Below are positions 59,201-64,000 of a stretch of DNA of 64,000 bases, piece by piece; position 1 is the stretch's first letter, and each line of letters begins with the position of its first letter. Source of the DNA: Kutzneria buriramensis (GTDB lineage Bacteria; Actinomycetota; Actinomycetes; Mycobacteriales; Pseudonocardiaceae); NCBI RefSeq assembly GCF_003387475.1, contig NZ_QUNO01000019.1:1-64000 (forward strand), given 5' to 3'. Under the pieces are notes generated by a model, which was not told the DNA's origin, made no database searches, and worked only from the letters and a program-made list of their open reading frames with translations. Made by a program: the position numbers and the translations under genes.

Positions 59201-60767
59201 GGTGATCCGCGACACGAGTTCGTTCGCACAACTCGCCGTGCTCCCGGTGGGAGCGTCGACCGTCGTGAGGTTCGGCCCGGACAGTCGGATGATCGCCGTG
59301 GACGACGCCAACCACGACATCGACGTGTACCGGCTGTCCGACGCGACGTTACTCGCCACCCTCACCGGGGCCACCAGCCTCATCACGTCGCTCGACTTCG
59401 ACCGGACCGGCTCCCTGTTGGTCAGCAGCACGTCCTCGGGGCCGGTTCTACTGTGGAACACCAGTAGCTGGACCCAACAGCGGACACTTCAGATGCCGGA
59501 CGGTTCGGTCGCGGTCACGGCGCGGCTGTCCCCGGACGGCCAGTTGGTCGTGGCCGGCGGTGAGGGGACCGACGTGCAGGTGTGGGACGCCGGCACCGGC
59601 CAGCTGCTGCAGGCCCTGCCGCTGCCGACCCAGACGGGCATGGTCGCCCTCGCGCTGAGCGGCGACGGGCACACCCTGTTGGGCGCCAGCGAGAGCGGCC
59701 CGGTCATCGTGTGGTCGCTGGGCCGGACGACGCTCGCGTCCGAGGACGGCGCCGTCACCGCGGTGGCGTTCCAGCCCCACGGTCGACTCCTGGCGACCGG
59801 CACCGGCGCCGGTTCGGTCCGCCTGTGGGACACCACCACCGATGACCTGGTTCGGAACCTGCCGACCCACCAGAGCGCCGTGCTGTCCATCGCGTTCAGC
59901 CCGGACGGCCGCGAACTCGCGACGGCCGACGACAGCGGAACCCTGATCCTCCGGGACTCGGCGACCGGCGCCGAGCTCCACCGGTACGCCGGGTCCGGCG
60001 GCGGTTTCCACAGCCTCGCGTTCAGCCCGGACGGCACGACGATCGCGGTGGCCGTCCGGGCGTCGGACAGCGGCACGCCGGATGACAACGAAGTGCTGCT
60101 GCTCAAGGCGGTGGATCTGACCGTGCGCGCACGGCACGCCACCGCCCAGGAACCGCACAACAGCGTGCCCAACGCGAAAGCCGCCGGCAGCAACGACCCG
60201 AACGAGGTCGCGTTCAGCCCGGACGGCCGCACGCTGGCGGTCGCGTTGTCCGGGGGCCGGATCGGGCTGTGGAACATGGTCCATCCGGACGCCGCGTGGA
60301 CCACGCTTGGTGGGCACGACGACATCGCCGACACTGTGGCGTTCAGTCCGGACGGCACGATCCTGGCGTCCGCCGGCGCGGACCGGATGGTGCGACTGTG
60401 GCGGGTGTCGGACGGCCAGCAGATCGGCACTCTCACCAGTGCCGTCGTGGTGCGCAAGGTCGCGTTCGACCCGGACGGCACGATCCTGGCCGCCGTCGGT
60501 GAGGACTCCGTGGTGCGCATCTGGGACGTGCGCACCCGCCAACCGGTCGACCAACTCGACCGGAGCAGGGACACCCTCAACGATGTCGCGTTCGACGCGA
60601 CCGGGCAGCGGGTGGCCAGCGCGAGCGTGGACGGCGCCACCCGGATCTGGGACCTGAACCCGGACGACGCCGTGCGGACGATGTGCGGTCTGGTCGACCG
60701 CGCCACACTGACGCAGCGGTGGCAGGCCCTCGGACCGGACCATGGGGCTGCGCCCACGTGCCCGTGA
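56289..60767 (+). CDS. Ser/Thr kinase - nSTAND1 NTPase - WD40 repeat protein
   Basis: The 1492-aa protein combines three parts. The active-looking PknB-type kinase (about 20-275) has IGRGGMGLV, Lys49, HRDVKPSN (Asp141, Asn146) and DFGIAR (Asp159). An nSTAND1-type NTPase (about 330-770) has P-loop GASGAGKSS at 375-383 and 'VIVVDQFEELF'. A membrane segment (about 776-798, VLVAALSVLLVVASVAIVVA) and about 12-14 WD40 blades (about 860-1480, for example VAFSPDGTILASAGADRMVR) complete it. The WD40 sensor would lie outside or at the membrane, depending on topology. Such proteins are proposed receptors for stress or invader signals, and some are linked to conflict systems. An FHA-like protein follows. 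Confidence 0.9.
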   Translation: MVSGAGSSAGTSESAEFGPYRLVALIGRGGMGLVHRAHDTRHDRTVALKRLPVSAAEHEFRNRFRREARIVANLQHPNVVPVNDFGEIDGQLFLDMMLVQGTDLRRALGAGTIGPEQALLVLTQVAQALDAAHANGLVHRDVKPSNVLIDGDGHAYLADFGIARDMAAEATALTGSGELIGSWDYMAPERLSGGPVDGRADQYSLACVLFECLTGRLPHPEVDPAAKVAAHLLRPPPAPSVFAPTVTPELDAVVLRGLSKDPARRFPSVTELMAAAQSAAYAGETRREAAPTLAGPAARERDQSRLVRAILRSTAVREPTPPAPDADPPPCPYPGLREFGSADAAWFHGRAHVVTDLLVRLAEQLDTGEPVVLFGASGAGKSSVLLAGLLPALASADAPEHAAWPQIVLTPGADPIGSLAAALAARTAVDATEWIRVIREEPSRLGAMCAQAVGDDAVHPVIVVDQFEELFTHGAPEPDRLAFATAVASARPVLVVLAVRADLVERCIELAPLVPALNSPVLLGPMDVVALRQVIVAPARDVGVDVEPGLPERLIADLGVRGESGYDPGALPRLAHVLRETWNRSDGRTLTVAAYREAGGIDGSVARTAEEIYTQLDPAARAALRSMVLRLATVSDDGGVVRRRVDPGDLVAAEGHPAVLDRLIAARLVTVDESGARLAHEALLSAWPRLRDWIDEDRAGLSQYRRFGEAVRAWTESGEQADDLYRGVRLATLNAWLESTGDRMRLPTAEHDFLARSNAAERTGIAAARRRTRRLRVLVAALSVLLVVASVAIVVATRLRQDALDQSQLSLSRQLAAESALARGVDPVGEGLTALSAWQAGQTVEARSALLNAQQDNFRGELLGHTAIATSVAVSANGRIAASGSQDGTLRLWDVPNRRALATLATGGGWYHSVSLSADGRLLAALDIDQRSASLWDVARRVKVFTAPDKSSGTAVSPDGRMFAVSTEGGLVIRDTSSFAQLAVLPVGASTVVRFGPDSRMIAVDDANHDIDVYRLSDATLLATLTGATSLITSLDFDRTGSLLVSSTSSGPVLLWNTSSWTQQRTLQMPDGSVAVTARLSPDGQLVVAGGEGTDVQVWDAGTGQLLQALPLPTQTGMVALALSGDGHTLLGASESGPVIVWSLGRTTLASEDGAVTAVAFQPHGRLLATGTGAGSVRLWDTTTDDLVRNLPTHQSAVLSIAFSPDGRELATADDSGTLILRDSATGAELHRYAGSGGGFHSLAFSPDGTTIAVAVRASDSGTPDDNEVLLLKAVDLTVRARHATAQEPHNSVPNAKAAGSNDPNEVAFSPDGRTLAVALSGGRIGLWNMVHPDAAWTTLGGHDDIADTVAFSPDGTILASAGADRMVRLWRVSDGQQIGTLTSAVVVRKVAFDPDGTILAAVGEDSVVRIWDVRTRQPVDQLDRSRDTLNDVAFDATGQRVASASVDGATRIWDLNPDDAVRTMCGLVDRATLTQRWQALGPDHGAAPTCP

Positions 60768-60781
60768 ACGCGAGGATGGCC

Positions 60782-61597
60782 ATGACAGCCGAACCCCTGG
60801 TGACGGTTCAGGGCGCCGGTCTGCCGGTCGTGGTGTTGCGACCGGGGGAGACGTTGCTGTTCGGGCGCGCCCCGCAGGCTTCCCCCGCGCCGGGTCGGGT
60901 GGTGCTGGCGCTGCCGGACTGCGCGCCGCACGTGTCCCGGGATCTCGGTGAACTGGTCGTCGGGACCGGCACGGTGACGCTGCGTTGGTTGGGGGCGGGC
61001 GAGGCGCAGTTGTCCAGCCTGTTCGACGCCCCGGGCGGCGCTCGCCGCGTGACCATGACGCGGTCCATGACCGCGTTGCTGGACGACGGCGAGAACCAGC
61101 TGATGGTGTTGCTGGGCCGGCAGGATCCCGACGGCCGCCTGACCGACCGGTTGCTGGCCATCGACATCGTGCGCCCCCGGCCCGACGAGCCGGGTCGGCC
61201 GGCGGCGCCCGGTGGGTCGGACGCGACCACCGAGGGGCCGAGGTTGGAGCGGTTCGGCCGGGACTGGTTCGTGGCGCTCGCGTTGACCGAGCCGTGGCTC
61301 ACCGGTCAGGACGACTATCCGCGGCCGCCGTCGAACCGCGAGATCCACGAGCGGATCCTGCACTGGCGCGGCCATGCCTGGAACCTGCACCGGCCGCAGC
61401 GGGTGGACGAGGCCATCCGCACCATCTCCGCGCTCGCGTTCGGGGTCCGCAACGATCCTTACGGGTCCGAGCATCCCGGGCGACTGCAGAACGTCCGGTT
61501 CATGGTCGCGCGCCGGGCCGCGGAGCTGCGCCTGGTCACCCAGGCGGATCTGGCCGAGGTGGAACGCGCGGCGCGGGACCGCGACCCGTCGCCGTGA
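60782..61597 (+). CDS. FHA-like domain protein coupled to the kinase
   Basis: The 271-aa protein (ATG with GAGG 6 bases upstream) begins with an FHA-like fold (about 5-115): LRPGETLLFGRAPQ (Gly-Arg), a VSRD (Ser-Arg) motif, and a final TALLDDGENQLMVLLG strand. A helical C-terminal region follows (NREIHERILHWRGHAWNLHR). FHA domains bind phosphothreonine, so it is a natural substrate or reader of the upstream kinase. An in-frame GTG at 60764 overlaps the kinase stop (GTGA) and is another possible start, which would make translational coupling explicit. Confidence 0.75.
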   Translation: MTAEPLVTVQGAGLPVVVLRPGETLLFGRAPQASPAPGRVVLALPDCAPHVSRDLGELVVGTGTVTLRWLGAGEAQLSSLFDAPGGARRVTMTRSMTALLDDGENQLMVLLGRQDPDGRLTDRLLAIDIVRPRPDEPGRPAAPGGSDATTEGPRLERFGRDWFVALALTEPWLTGQDDYPRPPSNREIHERILHWRGHAWNLHRPQRVDEAIRTISALAFGVRNDPYGSEHPGRLQNVRFMVARRAAELRLVTQADLAEVERAARDRDPSP

Positions 61598-61606
61598 TCC
61601 GTCCGG

Positions 61607-61637
61607 GGGGCCGGGAGCGCGGCGCGCTCCCGGCCCC
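61607..61637. terminator. Bidirectional stem-loop between FHA-like and LLM genes
   Basis: Perfect 14-bp stem GGGGCCGGGAGCGC (61607-61620) / GCGCTCCCGGCCCC (61624-61637) with a 3-base loop, between two convergent genes. Confidence 0.85.
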
Positions 61638-61641
61638 GTCC

Positions 61642-62556
61642 TCAGTTCGGCAGTTCCTCGATGAGCGCCCCGGCGCGGTCCACGATCTCCGTGCCGGTGG
61701 TGCCGTTGACCACGTACAGAATCACCTCGTCGGCACCGACCGCCGTCAACGCGGCGATGTCGTCGGCGAGTTGGGCCGGGCTGCCCTGGTAGGGAGTGCG
61801 GTCGCCGGGGATGTCGTGGTCGGCCACGTACACCTGGATCAGCGGCACCAGGCGCAGGGCGGCGGCGTCGCGGCCGTGGCCCTCGGCGAGCTGGCGGATG
61901 TGCTGCCAGGTCTGGCCGATCGCCTCGGGCGGCAGACCGGACGGGATCCAGCCGTCGGCCTTGCGGGCGATGCGGTCCAGCGCCGCCGGCGCGGAGCCGC
62001 CGCCGACCAGGATCGGGATGGTGCCGACAGGCTTCGGTGACACCAGGGCGTTGTCCACCACGGTTCGGGTGTCCTGGTAGGACACCGGGTTCGGGCCCCA
62101 CAGGGTCCGGCAGGCATCGATGGTGGCTTCGAGGTCGCGGCCGCGGTGGCGGATCTCCGCGCCGTGCGAACGGTACTCGTCCGAGGACCAGCCGGCGCCG
62201 AAGCCGGCGACCACCCGGCCGCCGCTGAGCTGGTCGATGGTGGCCAGCGTGCGGGCCAGCCGCAGCGGCTGGTGCAGGGGCGCGACCAGCACGCAGGTGC
62301 CGAGCTCGACCGTCTGGGTGACCGCCGCGGCCGCGGTCAGCACCGTGAGCGGCTCGGCGTTGAACTGGTAGCCGTCGTTCCAGGCCAGCCCCGGCACGCC
62401 GTACATGCCGTCGTTGGGTTGCAACGGGAACAGCACGCGTTCGTACACCCACAGGCTGTGGTAGCCGAGGCGTTCGGCCTCGCGGGCGACCGTGGTGATG
62501 TCGTGTCGGAGATCGGCTTTGCTGCCCTGCGGCAGGGACAGCCCGTATGTGGTCAC
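61642..62556 (-). CDS. LLM-class (luciferase-like, F420-type) oxidoreductase
   Basis: The 304-aa protein (GTG 62556; the frame extends further upstream without a suitable start) is a bacterial-luciferase-like TIM barrel: TTYGLSLPQGSKADLRHDIT, RLGYHSLWVYERVLFP, VELGTCVLVAPLHQPLRLAR, GRVVAGFGAGWSSDEYRSHG and PIPILVGGG-type phosphate region (IPILVGGGSAPAALDRIAR). In actinomycetes this subgroup usually uses F420 rather than FMN. The substrate is unknown. Single-gene unit, convergent with the FHA-like gene and divergent from the Rhs-type gene. Confidence 0.87.
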   Translation of the reverse strand: MTTYGLSLPQGSKADLRHDITTVAREAERLGYHSLWVYERVLFPLQPNDGMYGVPGLAWNDGYQFNAEPLTVLTAAAAVTQTVELGTCVLVAPLHQPLRLARTLATIDQLSGGRVVAGFGAGWSSDEYRSHGAEIRHRGRDLEATIDACRTLWGPNPVSYQDTRTVVDNALVSPKPVGTIPILVGGGSAPAALDRIARKADGWIPSGLPPEAIGQTWQHIRQLAEGHGRDAAALRLVPLIQVYVADHDIPGDRTPYQGSPAQLADDIAALTAVGADEVILYVVNGTTGTEIVDRAGALIEELPN

Positions 62557-62716
62557 GTCGACATCATGCCCGGCGCCGACATCCGAAGGACGCCGAGCCG
62601 GTCGTTCAAGGTGCATGCAAGGTTTCTGCAAGGTGGTTCGGGCTAGGGTCTGCCCGCGGTGAGACGGCTGTCCAGCGGGCCGTCCGCAGGCCGTGTCACA
62701 GGGGGGAGAACCTGTC

Positions 62717-64000
62717 GTGCTGCGCTTTTCGCATGCCCTTTGGACCCGAAGGGTCAGGGCTGTGCCGCTGATCGTGGTCGCGGCGCTGCTGGTCGGCGGG
62801 GTGGACGCGGCCGCCGCACCGCCCCACGCGGCGGTGGCGCCGAAGCCGATCAACGCTCGTGACGTCGGCCTGCTCCCGTCCGCGCCGACGGCCCCGGTCG
62901 CGCCGCAGGCGCCGTCGAAGGCCGATTTCACGGCACAGAGCCGGTTGGACGGCGGGGCCGGGTCGCACTTCGATCCGCAGCGGTCGAAGCCGGTGTTGCG
63001 GTCGATGTTCAGCACCGAGTACGTCAATCCGGACGGCACGCACTCGGTGCGGCAGTCGACCCAGCCGCTGAACGTGCAGGACGAAGCCGGTCACTGGCAA
63101 GCGATCCAGACGGCGCTGACCACGGACACGACGACGCGCCGTGCCGGCACGGACCACCACCCGCTGAGCCCGTCGCTGGCGACCAAGGCCAACGACGCCA
63201 CCGTCCTGAAGGTCGCGTCCGGCGGCCACACCGCGGGCTTGGCGCTCGACCAGGCCGCGCCGTCCACCGCAACGGTGAAGGGCGACTCGGTCACCTACGC
63301 CGACGTCGCGGCCGGCACGGACCTGGACTACGAGGTCACGCCGGGCGCGGTCAAGGAGACCATCAAGCTCAAGCGGGCGCCGGCTGACGGGCGTTCGTCG
63401 TGGCGGTTCAAGCTCACCACCGGCGGTCTGACCCCGAAGCTCGAGTCCAACGGCTCGATCACCCTGGCCGACCAGGCCGGCGCGGCGAAGATCGTGCTGC
63501 CGCCGATCGAGACCTGGGACTCCGCGGGCAAGGGCGAGACGGCGCCGGCGATGACGGGCGGCGCCTACGCCCTGGACCGGGCGGGCTCGGACTGGTGGCT
63601 GACCGTCAAGGTCGACCCGAAGTGGCTGCGCGATCCGAAGCGGGTGTACCCGGTCTTCGTCGACCCGACGGTCACCTACGGCGTGCAGTACTCCTTCGCG
63701 TTCCGGTCGGACGGCTACAACTGCAACGACTGCGGCCTGCGGATCGGCAACAGCCAGGCCAACGGCGACACCTACAACCGCTCGGTGGCGCACTTCGACT
63801 ACTCGCCGCTGTGGGGCAAGACGGTCGTCGGCGCGACTGTGGACGTCACCCGCAACACGAGCGTGAACGGCTCGGTCAGGACCTGGAACGCGAACCTGAC
63901 CCACGCGTCGGACAACAACTTCGACGGCGTCGGCGACTACCTGGTCAGCGCCCTGGTCGGCGACGTCGGCACGTTCTCCGGCCCGGCACTGACGAACTTC
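62717..64000 (+). CDS. Rhs/wall-associated-type secreted protein, 5' part (runs off the window)
   Basis: Open for 428 codons from GTG 62717 (GGGGGGAG 8 bases upstream) to the end of the window. A signal peptide (VPLIVVAALLVGGVDAAAA) precedes a region I recognise from the N-termini of actinobacterial RHS-repeat or polymorphic-toxin proteins (SMFSTEYVNPDGTHSVRQST, QPLNVQDEAGHWQAIQTALT). YPVFVDPTVTY and a start of a DNRLRE-like beta domain (AHFDYSPLWGKTVVGATVDV) follow. If complete, the gene would continue for several kb with YD repeats and a variable C-terminal toxin or enzyme, and perhaps an immunity gene. Those parts are outside the window, so the toxin role is inferred. Confidence 0.7.
   Translation, partial: MLRFSHALWTRRVRAVPLIVVAALLVGGVDAAAAPPHAAVAPKPINARDVGLLPSAPTAPVAPQAPSKADFTAQSRLDGGAGSHFDPQRSKPVLRSMFSTEYVNPDGTHSVRQSTQPLNVQDEAGHWQAIQTALTTDTTTRRAGTDHHPLSPSLATKANDATVLKVASGGHTAGLALDQAAPSTATVKGDSVTYADVAAGTDLDYEVTPGAVKETIKLKRAPADGRSSWRFKLTTGGLTPKLESNGSITLADQAGAAKIVLPPIETWDSAGKGETAPAMTGGAYALDRAGSDWWLTVKVDPKWLRDPKRVYPVFVDPTVTYGVQYSFAFRSDGYNCNDCGLRIGNSQANGDTYNRSVAHFDYSPLWGKTVVGATVDVTRNTSVNGSVRTWNANLTHASDNNFDGVGDYLVSALVGDVGTFSGPALTNF

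Noticed and set aside
59489-62452. 987-codon minus-strand open frame
   Set aside because: Antisense to the WD40 part of the kinase gene and out of frame with the LLM gene; no recognisable domain and no plausible start.
1-64000. CRISPR arrays, tRNA genes, rRNA genes and insertion sequences
   Set aside because: No regularly spaced direct repeats, cloverleaf-like sequence with CCA-type ends, rRNA segments or transposase motifs were recognised by eye; a tRNAscan/Infernal run would settle it.

Overview
The window is GC-rich DNA (by eye about 70% G+C) from a filamentous actinomycete. GTG starts, Sec-signal secreted glycosidases, a mycothiol-type maleylpyruvate isomerase, an F420-type luciferase-like enzyme, a LAL regulator and kinase-nSTAND-WD40 proteins are typical of the group. 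A Pseudonocardiales genus such as Kutzneria or a relative is plausible, but the species cannot be read from the sequence. I saw no rRNA, tRNA, CRISPR array or intact insertion sequence. All coordinates, motifs and stem-loops below were read by eye.

Left part (1-27 kb): a frameshifted TPR remnant; a ROK regulator, a DUF5107 protein and a secreted RICIN protein tied together by two copies of one 25-bp inverted repeat; a secreted protein with Cys-pair repeats; a degenerate membrane-anchored kinase; an XRE regulator divergent from a GH92 alpha-mannosidase across an 18-bp perfect palindrome; then secreted carbohydrate-active enzymes (SGNH hydrolase, GH54 arabinofuranosidase, GH87-type alpha-1,3-glucanase, GH27 alpha-galactosidase), a 'WAVG' beta-propeller and an MscL channel with a C-terminal zinc-ribbon-like tail.

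Middle (27-48 kb): an ArsR-rhodanese/cupin operon; a self-contained PEP-dependent dihydroxyacetone kinase locus (aquaglyceroporin, DhaK, DhaL and Enzyme I on the minus strand; DhaM and HPr on the plus strand) with an IclR regulator and a 20-bp motif repeated at both promoters; a YcnI copper protein; a cutinase/PET-hydrolase-type esterase; a LAL regulator; a GH75-type chitosanase with a palindrome upstream; and a fructan locus (LacI, sugar-binding lipoprotein, two permeases, short cytoplasmic GH32, secreted levanase/inulinase).

Right part (48-64 kb): four secreted proteins in a row (two paralogous small Cys proteins, a PG-binding/M15 peptidase, an I36-CHAP protein); an XRE-NB-ARC-TPR regulator; a translationally coupled pair formed by a TIGR04222-type membrane protein with a C-terminal (CGGG)3CGG tail and a DUF692 (MNIO) iron oxidase; a kinase-nSTAND1-WD40 protein with an FHA-like partner; an LLM oxidoreductase; and the 5' part of an Rhs/wall-associated protein that leaves the window. 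The DUF692/TIGR04222 pair, which looks like a membrane-anchored Cys-Gly peptide and its modifying enzyme, is the best candidate for an undescribed system.
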